6,882 nt of DNA from an uncultured Spirochaetaceae bacterium (GCA_944389985.1 CALXON010000091.1:1-6882); one strand, 5' to 3'. Positions 1 through 6,310 are shown, counted from the first letter of the stretch. Translations and numbers: made by a program. Notes: a model not told the origin generated them from the letters alone.

Positions 1-359
1 CTGGTTTCGACTGGCTTTGCTATGCCATAGACTGCGGGTCAAGAGCTGACTTGTTAAACCGGCACCAAAAATTAAATGCAAAGAAAGAAGACGAGTACGT
101 CTCTGACGAAGCATTTGCTCTTGCTGCCTGATCGCAGTTTAGGAGCGGGAATCCCTGGGTTAAGCCTCTGATCCACTGATTCCTTTACCTCAGGGGGCTT
201 TCTCCCAGGCAGTTCGCCGGGCAGGGGAGGAGACTTAGGCGATGCACCGGATGAACGCATGTTCTGCTGCCTTAGTCCGGCCAAGACAGAAGCAGGACTA
301 TATCCGTAGACGTTTATGGGTGGACTGTTAGGACGGGAGTTCGAGTCTCCCCACCTCCA
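1..359 (+). ncRNA. ssrA: tmRNA (transfer-messenger RNA), 5' end cut off by the window
   Basis: tmRNA rescues stalled ribosomes together with SmpB: it acts first as an alanyl-tRNA, then as a short mRNA that adds a degradation tag. The first bases, CTGGTTTCGACTGG, match the conserved 5' tRNA-like part (E. coli CTGGATTCGACGGG). The 3' end has a perfect 5-bp T arm (335-339 with 347-351, loop TTCGAGT) and an acceptor strand CACCTCC (352-358) with discriminator A at 359. By comparison with E. coli about 10 nt are missing at the left, including the expected 5' acceptor strand GGAGGTG, so the full RNA is near 370 nt. CCA is not encoded (TTG follows), so it must be added enzymatically. The tag frame lies at 78-131. 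I did not resolve the pseudoknots. No terminator is seen before the next gene at 373. Confidence 0.96.
78..131 (+). other. tmRNA proteolysis-tag reading frame
   Basis: This is the mRNA-like segment of ssrA. The likely resume codon is GCA (78-80), and the frame reads AKKEDEYVSDEAFALAA, then TGA at 129-131. The ALAA ending is the classic signal for ClpXP-type proteases, and the resume alanine is also typical. With the uncoded alanine carried by tmRNA, the full tag would be 18 residues, well above the 11 of E. coli. The front half is strongly charged (KKEDE). The exact resume codon is inferred from the frame and the GCA; the C-terminal end is certain. Confidence 0.9.
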
Positions 360-372
360 TTGCAGGGACAGT

Positions 373-939
373 ATGGCTGAGAAAGTTGATGTTAGGATTC
401 TGAAGACCAAGGAGCGGCTGAAAAGGGCGCTGCTTGATCTTTTGCGTACCAAACCCGTTTCGGATATCTCCGTAAGTGAGATCTGCAAGAAGGGAGAGGT
501 CAACAGGAACACATTCTACTGTCACTATGACTCCGTCGCGGATCTCCTTTCAGAGGTTGAGGGCACATTCCTGGAGGAGATAAGCTCCAGCATCAGGATA
601 TCAGGAGAGACTATCGAGTCCGTTTCCGATCTCGTGTATCTCATACTCCGCGTTGCGAAGGCCAACCGCGATCTCTGCACACTTCTCTTTTCCGAGAACG
701 GTGACAAGAAATTCATCGCGACACTGCTCTCATTCGCAAAACCCTCTGCGGTCGAGAACTGGTCTGAAGTCCTCAACATGAGCCGCAGGGATGCAGAGAT
801 GCTCTACAGCTTCATCACAGGCGGAGCTGTCAGCGTGATTGAGAGATGGGTGGTTGATGGTTTCCAGGAGAATGAGAAGCAGATTGCCGAGAAGCTAAAC
901 CTCATCATACTCGGTGCGCAGCAGGCACTTGTTCAGTAG
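373..939 (+). CDS. TetR/AcrR-family transcriptional regulator
   Basis: This 188-residue protein is a likely DNA-binding repressor. Residues about 8-55 form a TetR-type N-terminal domain; the helix-turn-helix (about 31-51) runs ISVSEICKKGEVNRNTFYCHY apart from its first residues, and NRNTFYxHY is the typical recognition-helix signature. The C-terminal half is helical, and FITGGAVSVIERWVVDGF (about 147-164) resembles the ligand/dimer domain seen in DhaS-like TetR proteins. The effector is not predictable. The ATG at 373 was chosen because the 19 residues upstream in the same frame, including EFESPH, are a translation of the tmRNA 3' end. A short AGGGA (364-368) precedes this ATG at close spacing. 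The gene starts 13 nt after the tmRNA and its stop overlaps the end of smpB on the other strand by 7 nt. Read-through from ssrA may drive its transcription, since I find no separate promoter. Confidence 0.88.
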   Translation: MAEKVDVRILKTKERLKRALLDLLRTKPVSDISVSEICKKGEVNRNTFYCHYDSVADLLSEVEGTFLEEISSSIRISGETIESVSDLVYLILRVAKANRDLCTLLFSENGDKKFIATLLSFAKPSAVENWSEVLNMSRRDAEMLYSFITGGAVSVIERWVVDGFQENEKQIAEKLNLIILGAQQALVQ

Positions 940-1391
940 CTGTTGATCTCCCTGAGCTGACGTCTTGCGTCCCTGTTCATATCCCTTTCCCTTATGGCAT
1001 CCTTCTTGTCCCTGACGTTCTTTCCACGGGCAAGCGCGATCTTCATTTTGACAAGATTGCCCTTGAGATATATCTCGAGAGGAACGATGGTGAGACCTCT
1101 CTCGTTTACCTTTCTGGTGAACTTCTTGATCTCCTGCTTGTGGGCAAGGAGCACCCTGTTCCTGTCCGGCTTGTGGTTGAAGATGTTGCCGTGTGTGTAT
1201 GGCTGGATCAGGAAGCCTGTGAGGATCAGCGAGCCGTTCTTGGGGACAATGTAGCTGTCTGAGAATGAGCACTTTCCCTCGCGTACGGACTTCACCTCAG
1301 TTCCCTGAAGCGCGATCCCCGTCTCAAGTTCCTCAAGGATCTCATAGTTGAAGTATGCTTTCTTGTTCTTCTGAATCAGCCTGATGTCCAT
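933..1391 (-). CDS. smpB: SsrA-binding protein SmpB
   Basis: SmpB binds the tRNA-like part of tmRNA and places it in the empty A site of stalled ribosomes. The 152-residue length is normal. Family signatures are visible in order: NKKAYFNYEILEELETGIAL near the N-terminus, the G-T-E-V-K-S-x-R motif (30-37) of the RNA-binding barrel, the PYTHGNIFNHKPDR stretch (64-77), and the basic tail GKNVRDKKDAIRERD (123-137), which reaches into the mRNA channel. The start ATG (1391-1389) shares one base with the TAA stop of the upstream gene, so the two are probably co-transcribed and translationally coupled; only a weak GGA-type ribosome site is visible. Its gene end overlaps that of the TetR-type gene by 7 nt. 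The partner RNA gene ssrA lies about 570 nt further left on the opposite strand. Confidence 0.97.
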   Translation of the reverse strand: MDIRLIQKNKKAYFNYEILEELETGIALQGTEVKSVREGKCSFSDSYIVPKNGSLILTGFLIQPYTHGNIFNHKPDRNRVLLAHKQEIKKFTRKVNERGLTIVPLEIYLKGNLVKMKIALARGKNVRDKKDAIRERDMNRDARRQLREINSY

Positions 1392-2803
1392 TATCTTGTT
1401 CCAATCCTGAAGCCAGCATATACAGAGCAGGCACTCCTGTCCATAACCCCGACGGTATCCGGACTGACTGTGTCAGGTGTGTTGATCCAGCTGCCGCCTT
1501 TAACGATCACATCATCATACGGATAGAGCTGGGAAAGTCTTTCAACTTCAGCCTGGTCTATGAGTCTTGAAAGCGGGATGAACGCATCGGATGTGAACTC
1601 CCAGAGCTGTCCCATCATTGCCTTAGGTGATGAGTTGTCGCTGTCGATCGAAAGAAGGGAAGCTGTATACGGCTTGTCCGATGCCGATACCGCGGCAAGT
1701 GTCCACTCTGAATCAGAGGGAAGGACTATGTTCTTTCCCGTCTTCTCTGAAAGCCAGGCGGCGTAAGCCTCAGCAGCATACCAGCTCACGCTCTTCACGG
1801 GAAGCATGGACTTCACTGAAAGAGAGAGGTCCGCGTCAAGGAGATAGTTCTCATCGACCATGCCGTCAGCGATGAGGTTATCGATATTCGATTTCGCCCA
1901 GTAGGGGTTCTCCTTGATGAAGAGAGCATATTCATACTCAGATACAGGATCTGATGCGATGCTGAACTCATCTGTCCTTACTGAGACATATCTTTCCTTG
2001 ACAAAAGGATATTCACTTTTACCGTTGTTTCCCTTTACGAACTCCACAGGGCTGTATGTCAGGAATCCATCCCTGTATACAGCCTCAGGTGAGACAGCTG
2101 TCTTCAGAGGAGCTGCGGATGTCTTTCCGTCGAATGCGGATATGATGGTAGAAAGTCCATCGGAAGTGTATCTGACATCTGAGTTCTCAAGAATGGAGAG
2201 CGCGGCCCTGAAATCCTCAAGCATCTCATCAGATGTGATGTGGAGCGCCATGTAGAGAAGAGGATCCGAGACATCATCGAATGAGAGCGCTACAGCATTC
2301 TCAGCGAATGTCGTGAAGAGAGGAGGACAGTGGAATGAATCTGTATACTCCGTGATCCTGGACCACTTCGCTGCATCCTCCGTTCCTCTCATGATCACAG
2401 CAGCCTCTATTTCCTCCGTGTTCTCTATATTCACCTCTATGCCAGTGACACGGTGATGGAACAATGTGAAGAACAGGGCATCCGGAATCTCACTGCTCAC
2501 TGAAAGAGCCTCTTCCCCGGAAACAAGGAACGTGAACTCATGGTTTCCTGACGGAACACGGTAGATAGAGCCCTCGGATGAACCGAGATATGTTCCATCC
2601 ATATAGACTGCAGTGTCAGAGGTGTTTATGTCGAAAGTGACATAACTGCCATCAGACATGATGCCCGGAAGCATGCAGATGATGAAGAAAAGGGCGAAAA
2701 TGACCAGAAGGATCACCATGAGAATGATGATTCCCGGCCTGATTCCATGTATGGGTCTGAGATGTACCGGCTCCACCTCCGGCAGCTCTGTCTTTTTTCT
2801 CAT
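1391..2803 (-). CDS. Membrane-anchored PEGA-domain / formylglycine-enzyme-fold (SUMF1-like) protein, probably non-catalytic
   Basis: This is a 470-residue protein of unknown precise role. A basic cytoplasmic start (1-22) is followed by one long hydrophobic segment (about 23-48), so the rest should be outside the inner membrane. Residues about 54-93 look like a PEGA domain (VYMDGTYLG...VPSGNHEFTF), a small beta domain common in spirochaete surface or periplasmic proteins. After a middle region of no recognised family, residues about 279-470 fit the FGE-sulfatase/SUMF1 fold: SVSWYAAEAYAAWLSEKTGK (338-357), LPSDSEWTLAA (361-371), GQLWEFTSD (398-406), KGGSWIN (435-441) and the closing AGFRIGTR. 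True formylglycine-generating enzymes carry a cysteine pair near the GGS motif; here the equivalent stretch has N441, and the only nearby cysteine is C459, so catalysis looks unlikely. It is the first gene of a unit with smpB (TAATG junction). The start codon lies where a promoter predicts the transcript to begin. Confidence 0.8.
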   Translation of the reverse strand: MRKKTELPEVEPVHLRPIHGIRPGIIILMVILLVIFALFFIICMLPGIMSDGSYVTFDINTSDTAVYMDGTYLGSSEGSIYRVPSGNHEFTFLVSGEEALSVSSEIPDALFFTLFHHRVTGIEVNIENTEEIEAAVIMRGTEDAAKWSRITEYTDSFHCPPLFTTFAENAVALSFDDVSDPLLYMALHITSDEMLEDFRAALSILENSDVRYTSDGLSTIISAFDGKTSAAPLKTAVSPEAVYRDGFLTYSPVEFVKGNNGKSEYPFVKERYVSVRTDEFSIASDPVSEYEYALFIKENPYWAKSNIDNLIADGMVDENYLLDADLSLSVKSMLPVKSVSWYAAEAYAAWLSEKTGKNIVLPSDSEWTLAAVSASDKPYTASLLSIDSDNSSPKAMMGQLWEFTSDAFIPLSRLIDQAEVERLSQLYPYDDVIVKGGSWINTPDTVSPDTVGVMDRSACSVYAGFRIGTR

Positions 2804-2809
2804 AAGGCT

Positions 2810-2839
2810 AAAATAAGCTTACTCATCCGCTATTGTCAA
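2810..2839 (-). promoter_or_regulatory. Predicted sigma-70-type promoter for the PEGA/FGE-fold gene and smpB
   Basis: Read on the minus strand, a perfect TTGACA (2839-2834) is followed after 18 nt by TATTTT (2815-2810). Only 6 nt separate this -10 box from the ATG at 2803, so the transcript would begin at or next to the start codon. No Shine-Dalgarno sequence is visible between the box and the ATG. Confidence 0.55.
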
Positions 2840-2861
2840 CTTTACCCGGCATGATTACGAT
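2833..2861 (+). promoter_or_regulatory. Predicted sigma-70-type promoter for the lepB operon
   Basis: TTGTCA (2833-2838, 5 of 6 matches to TTGACA) is followed after 17 nt by TACGAT (2856-2861, 4 of 6 matches to TATAAT). Six nucleotides then lead to the lepB ATG at 2868. The -35 box overlaps the -35 box of the divergent promoter on the other strand, the two sharing the 7-nt TTGTCAA. The spacing predicts a leaderless or nearly leaderless transcript, in keeping with the absence of a ribosome site before lepB. Confidence 0.45.
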
Positions 2862-2867
2862 TATGCC

Positions 2868-3875
2868 ATGGACAGGTTTCTAACATTCCTTGAGAAGAGA
2901 GCCGAGGCTTATCTGACCAAGAAGAAGAGGATAAGGGAGTACAACAGGACAAAGCCCCATACGGTGCTTGGTGAGATATGGAGCTGGGTCGATGCGCTGA
3001 TCTTCGCGATATTCTGGGTCATCATCATCAATCAGTATCTGTTCCAGCTCTTTGTCATCCCGTCACCTTCGATGGTCCATACGCTCGAGGTGGGAGACCG
3101 TGTCATCGTAAACAAGGACAGCTACGGTGTCGAGCTCTATCCAGCAGGCAGCAAGGTCTTCACTGATGACAGAAGGGTACAGCGCGACGAGATCATAACA
3201 TTCTACAATCCTGAGTATGATTCAAGGGGACCTGTCTTCGATGTCCTTTCCCAGGTCATCTACATGGGTACGCTCACCCTTGTGAACATAGACAAGAATC
3301 CTGATGGAACTCCGGCAGAGAGGCTTTATGTCAAACGTGCGGCCGCGATGGGTGGAGACAGGGTGATCTTCGAGGACGGCAATCTCTACATGGAGGTTGC
3401 AGGTACAGCAGGTTATGTTCCTGAAAACGAGTTCAGGTCATCCACAGGTCTCTCATCAGGCCCGCACCGCTCCGTTGATCCTGAATACTATCCCGGACTC
3501 AAGGCCGCTGCGGAGATGACAGCTTATTATGAGGAGGGGTATGAGGCATTCCTTCCCAGAGAGATCATAAACACATACCGCGAGATAGAAGGAACGGAGT
3601 ACAACTACATCTTCGACCGCTATGCGTTCGAGAAGGCGAGGACAAGGACACTCTCCTCGTTTGCTCCTTCTGATATGTCCCTCCGCTCTGACGCCGCGGT
3701 CTATCAGAACGGTATCTATATTCCCTCGGGCTATGTGCTTCCGCTCGGTGACAACCGCGACAACTCCCGTGACGGACGCTACTTCGGCCCTGTACCTGAG
3801 TCGAGGATAAACGGACGTGTCGTCGGACGTTTCTGGCCAATCGGAAGAATCTCATCATTGACTGACAATGAGTAG
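2868..3875 (+). CDS. lepB: Signal peptidase I
   Basis: This enzyme cleaves signal peptides from exported proteins at the outer face of the inner membrane. The 335-residue protein has a basic N-terminus, one membrane span (about 42-64), and then the family boxes: PSPSM with catalytic Ser68, LEVGDRVIVNK (73-83), RLYVKRAAAMGGDRV with general-base Lys156, and LPLGDNRDNSRDGRYFGPVP (291-310). Two regions are longer than in minimal enzymes. About 40 residues lie before the Lys box, including a mildly hydrophobic stretch at 123-141. About 110 residues (171-283) lie between the Lys box and the GDNRDNS box, where E. coli also has an extended domain. The ATG at 2868 is favoured because the protein start is basic and sensible, although no Shine-Dalgarno precedes it. 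The stop overlaps the hemW start by 8 nt (ATGAGTAG), which suggests coupled translation. Confidence 0.96.
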   Translation: MDRFLTFLEKRAEAYLTKKKRIREYNRTKPHTVLGEIWSWVDALIFAIFWVIIINQYLFQLFVIPSPSMVHTLEVGDRVIVNKDSYGVELYPAGSKVFTDDRRVQRDEIITFYNPEYDSRGPVFDVLSQVIYMGTLTLVNIDKNPDGTPAERLYVKRAAAMGGDRVIFEDGNLYMEVAGTAGYVPENEFRSSTGLSSGPHRSVDPEYYPGLKAAAEMTAYYEEGYEAFLPREIINTYREIEGTEYNYIFDRYAFEKARTRTLSSFAPSDMSLRSDAAVYQNGIYIPSGYVLPLGDNRDNSRDGRYFGPVPESRINGRVVGRFWPIGRISSLTDNE

Positions 3876-4995
3876 GATCGAAGGACTGGCTGCCGACAGG
3901 CCGCTCTCACTGTACATACACATTCCGTTCTGCAGGAGAAAGTGCGACTACTGCGCTTTTTACTCAGTTCCTGAGTGCTCTGTCGGGAAAGATGTTCCCG
4001 GTCTCTTCACGGATATCACGGAGAGGAAGATAGAGGAGCTTGTGGACGAGTACGGAAAGCCGTTTCACACCATCTTCATCGGGGGTGGCAATCCAGGTGT
4101 GCTCGGAGCGGAAAGGATAACAAGGCTTCTGAAAGCTGCGACAAAGTATGGAAGACCACTTGAGTGCACATCTGAGATAAACCCTGAAGACCTTACTGAG
4201 GAGTACCTCTCTATCGGTCTCATCGACAGGATCTCTGTCGGAATACAGTCAATGGATGGTGCTGTGCTTAAAACTCTGGGACGCAATGCGGATGTCAGGG
4301 ATAACACAAGGGCTCTTGAGATGCTTTCCGCATCCGGGAAGAGGTTCAACGCTGACATCATAACGGCAGTTCCGGGAGAGAGCGTCAGTACAGCTCTTGA
4401 GGACATACGCACTGTCTCATCGTACGGAGCCGGCCATATCTCATACTACTGCCTGACATTCGAGGAGGGGACTCCACTTGTCGGAAGGCTCTCTCCTGTT
4501 GAGGAGGATCTTGAGATCGAATTCCTCAGGAAGGGATGGAAGGAGCTCTCATCGCTCAGTTACAGGCATTATGAGGTCTCCAATTTCGCGAAGGCCGGGG
4601 AGGAGTGCCTTCACAATACAGTCTACTGGGAGCTTGGACAGTATATTGGCATAGGACCAGGTGCGGAGAGCTCGATCGGATGGGAAAGGGCCGTCTCGCT
4701 CCGTGAGCCTGAGGATATACACTCCTATATCCAGGGCCTTCCCGGAACAGGAACAAGGCTTACAGAGTCTGAGACTGAGGAGGAGTTCCTGATGACGGCC
4801 CTCAGGACGGAGAAGGGAATTGACAAGAACATATACAGATCACGATTCGGTTCAGATTTCGATGACCGCTACAGCGCTCCTCTATCATCACTTGATCCGG
4901 GACTGTACAGGAATACACAGGACTCGTTCTCACTGACTGAGGACGGATTCATGCTCCTTGATACTGTCATACTCACCCTTGCCGGTATTCTGTGA
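3868..4995 (+). CDS. hemW: HemW-like radical SAM protein (heme chaperone family, formerly called HemN-like)
   Basis: HemW proteins bind heme and a [4Fe-4S] cluster and are thought to deliver heme to membrane enzymes; they are not true coproporphyrinogen oxidases. The 375-residue length is usual. The cluster motif is C22-x3-C26-x2-C29-x-F31, and Phe rather than Cys at the last place separates HemW from HemN. Other family marks are YIHIPFC (16-22), the E-x-N-P of SEINPEDL (102-109), HYEVSNFA (234-241) and the HNTVYW...GIGPGAES block (249-268). Two motifs deviate from what I remember of the family: GGGNPG (72-77) instead of GGGTPS, and DIITAVPGE (163-171) where DLIYGLPGQ is common. It sits between lepB and a small secreted protein in one apparent operon. 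No clear ribosome site precedes the start, so translation is probably coupled to lepB. Confidence 0.9.
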   Translation: MSRIEGLAADRPLSLYIHIPFCRRKCDYCAFYSVPECSVGKDVPGLFTDITERKIEELVDEYGKPFHTIFIGGGNPGVLGAERITRLLKAATKYGRPLECTSEINPEDLTEEYLSIGLIDRISVGIQSMDGAVLKTLGRNADVRDNTRALEMLSASGKRFNADIITAVPGESVSTALEDIRTVSSYGAGHISYYCLTFEEGTPLVGRLSPVEEDLEIEFLRKGWKELSSLSYRHYEVSNFAKAGEECLHNTVYWELGQYIGIGPGAESSIGWERAVSLREPEDIHSYIQGLPGTGTRLTESETEEEFLMTALRTEKGIDKNIYRSRFGSDFDDRYSAPLSSLDPGLYRNTQDSFSLTEDGFMLLDTVILTLAGIL

Positions 4996-5007
4996 TAGGA
5001 TTTGATC

Positions 5008-5466
5008 ATGAAGAGAGTCTTTCTTGTATCTGTCATCATCCTCCTGTCGTTCTCGCTTTCCGCACATAATCCATATGCGGCGGCAGGATACCCGGTGCGT
5101 CCATATCTTCCTGAACCTGTACATCACAGGGATCCTCACCATGACTATAATGGAGAGGTCACGGTTCTTGCAGCCGCTTTGGATGTACCTGAGAGGAATG
5201 CCGATGCGATACTCAGCCTTCTTCATCATGTGAGAATGTCCTCAGAGCGGAGGGGAAGGGCATGGGACGAGATGAGAGCCGTCATCAGGACCCTTGAGGA
5301 GATATACACGATGAGGGATCCCCGTGGAGCTGAGGACAGGGCTCTGAGGGAATTTTCCCAGGTGATGGACACAGCTCTGAGAAGGGGAGATATCACATGG
5401 AGTGAGCTTGAGAGGGCTGAGAAGCGGTATTTTCCCGAGCTGATCCGTGCTCTTGCAGAACTGTAG
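5008..5466 (+). CDS. Small secreted protein of unknown function with His-rich N-terminal segment
   Basis: I do not recognise this 152-residue protein. It begins with a typical signal peptide: MKR, a hydrophobic core (about 4-17) and a probable cleavage site after SLSA (residue 19), so a mature form of about 133 residues should be periplasmic or outer. No lipobox cysteine is present, and the protein contains no cysteine at all. The mature start is rich in Pro, Tyr and His, with PVHHRDPHHDY (37-47), and could bind metal or heme, although nothing proves it. Residues about 52-152 look helical, charged and rich in Arg and Glu. The ATG at 5008 is preferred over the in-frame TTG at 5002 because AGGA (4997-5000) lies 7 nt before the ATG but only 1 nt before the TTG. 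It follows hemW by 12 nt and is the last gene of the lepB unit. Confidence 0.8.
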   Translation: MKRVFLVSVIILLSFSLSAHNPYAAAGYPVRPYLPEPVHHRDPHHDYNGEVTVLAAALDVPERNADAILSLLHHVRMSSERRGRAWDEMRAVIRTLEEIYTMRDPRGAEDRALREFSQVMDTALRRGDITWSELERAEKRYFPELIRALAEL

Positions 5467-5472
5467 GAGCTC

Positions 5473-5505
5473 TGCCGTCATCTACCTATTATTGACAGCA
5501 TTTTT
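5473..5505 (+). terminator. Weak Rho-independent-terminator-like hairpin after the lepB-hemW unit
   Basis: TGCCGTCA (5473-5480) can pair with TGACAGCA (5493-5500), giving 7 pairs with one C/A mismatch around a 12-nt loop, followed directly by TTTTT (5501-5505). The stem is short and its loop large, so termination may be partial. The 3' arm contains most of the -35 box of the yebC promoter. Confidence 0.35.
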
Positions 5506-5521
5506 CCCATTGTGGTATGTT
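5492..5521 (+). promoter_or_regulatory. Predicted strong sigma-70-type promoter for yebC-ruvC-ruvA
   Basis: A perfect TTGACA (5492-5497) and TATGTT (5516-5521) are separated by 18 nt, and an extended -10 TG (5513-5514) sits one base before the -10 box. The predicted start near 5528 gives a leader of about 42 nt that carries a good ribosome site, AGAGGTGA (5558-5565). No LexA-like palindrome was noticed here. Confidence 0.62.
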
Positions 5522-5569
5522 GCTGAGGTAATCAATCAGACTTAGAAAGCAGAAAACAGAGGTGAAGAT

Positions 5570-6310
5570 ATGTCTGGCCATAGCAAATGGGCAACTATAA
5601 AGCACAAGAAAGGTATTGCTGACGCAAAGCGCGGGCAGAAGTTCACGAAGCTGATCAAGGAGATCACAGTAGCGGCAAAGGATGGAGCCGATCCGGATTC
5701 CAACGCACGTCTCAGGACTGCTATCCTCAAGGCAAAGGCAGAGAACATGCCTAAGGATAACATCGACAGAGCTATCAAGAAGGGAAGCGGAGAGCTCGGA
5801 AACGCTACATTCTATGAGCTTACATATGAGGGCTATGCACCAGGCGGAGTCGCCATCATCATCGATACTCTCACAGACAACAAGAACAGGACGGCTGCTG
5901 ATGTCAGATCGACACTCACAAAGCTCGGTGGTTCACTTGGAGCAACAGGCTGCGTGAGCTACATGTTCCAGACGAAGGGTGTCATCACATATGATGCTGA
6001 GAAGTACACGGAGGATCAGGTTCTCGAGGCAGCTCTTGAGAACGGTGCCGACGATGTAACGAATGAGGACGGAGTGATCGAGGTCACGACAAGCGCCGGT
6101 GATTTCGCTCAGGTTCTCGAGGCAATGCAGAAGGCCGGTTTCGAGCAGGACAGCGCTGATGTGCAGCGTGTTGCTGACCAGACTGTCACGCTTGACAACG
6201 AGAAGGCAAACAAGGTTCTCAAGATAGTAAGCAGACTCGAGGATCTCGATGATGTCCAGCAGGTCTCAACGAACCTTGAACTCCCTGAGGATTTCCAGGA
6301 AGAAGAGTGA
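5570..6310 (+). CDS. yebC: YebC/PmpR family protein (TACO1 relative)
   Basis: The family was long annotated as transcriptional regulators; more recent work ties YebC-type proteins to the ribosome, easing stalling at proline-rich sequences, and mitochondrial TACO1 to translation of COX1. The 246-residue length is normal. The start MSGHSKWATIKHKKGIADAK is the family signature, followed by GQKFTKLIKEI, then ENMPKDNIDRAIKKG (about 63-77), YEGYAPGGVAIIIDTLTDNK (about 86-105) and GGSLGATGCVSYMF (about 120-133). The acidic end DLELPEDFQEEE-like tail is also typical. A strong Shine-Dalgarno AGAGGTGA lies 4 nt before the ATG. It is the first gene after its own predicted promoter, and its TGA stop overlaps the ruvC GTG start by 4 nt. 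Neighbouring yebC and ruvC genes are a frequent arrangement in bacteria. Confidence 0.97.
   Translation: MSGHSKWATIKHKKGIADAKRGQKFTKLIKEITVAAKDGADPDSNARLRTAILKAKAENMPKDNIDRAIKKGSGELGNATFYELTYEGYAPGGVAIIIDTLTDNKNRTAADVRSTLTKLGGSLGATGCVSYMFQTKGVITYDAEKYTEDQVLEAALENGADDVTNEDGVIEVTTSAGDFAQVLEAMQKAGFEQDSADVQRVADQTVTLDNEKANKVLKIVSRLEDLDDVQQVSTNLELPEDFQEEE

Noticed and set aside
340..359. tmRNA 3' end as an integration site for a genomic island
   Set aside because: No second copy of the tmRNA end and no integrase were seen in the window; the genes that follow are ordinary and include smpB.
316..372. A 19-residue longer start for the TetR-type gene
   Set aside because: Its extra residues, such as EFESPH, are the tmRNA T arm and acceptor strand read as protein, a known artefact; the ATG at 373 fits the family start.
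1391..1500. Calling the FGE-fold protein a sulfatase-activating enzyme
   Set aside because: The cysteine pair expected near the GGS motif is absent and no sulfatase gene is nearby.
1914..2255. Plus-strand open frame of 113 codons inside the PEGA/FGE-fold gene
   Set aside because: It lies fully antisense to a gene with clear domains and shows no family features of its own.
5002..5007. TTG start for the small secreted protein
   Set aside because: AGGA at 4997-5000 is only 1 nt away from the TTG but 7 nt from the ATG at 5008, and MKR is a normal signal-peptide start.
5467..5569. LexA/SOS box before yebC-ruvC
   Set aside because: No clear inverted repeat of a LexA type was seen; only the promoter, the weak hairpin and the ribosome site stand out.
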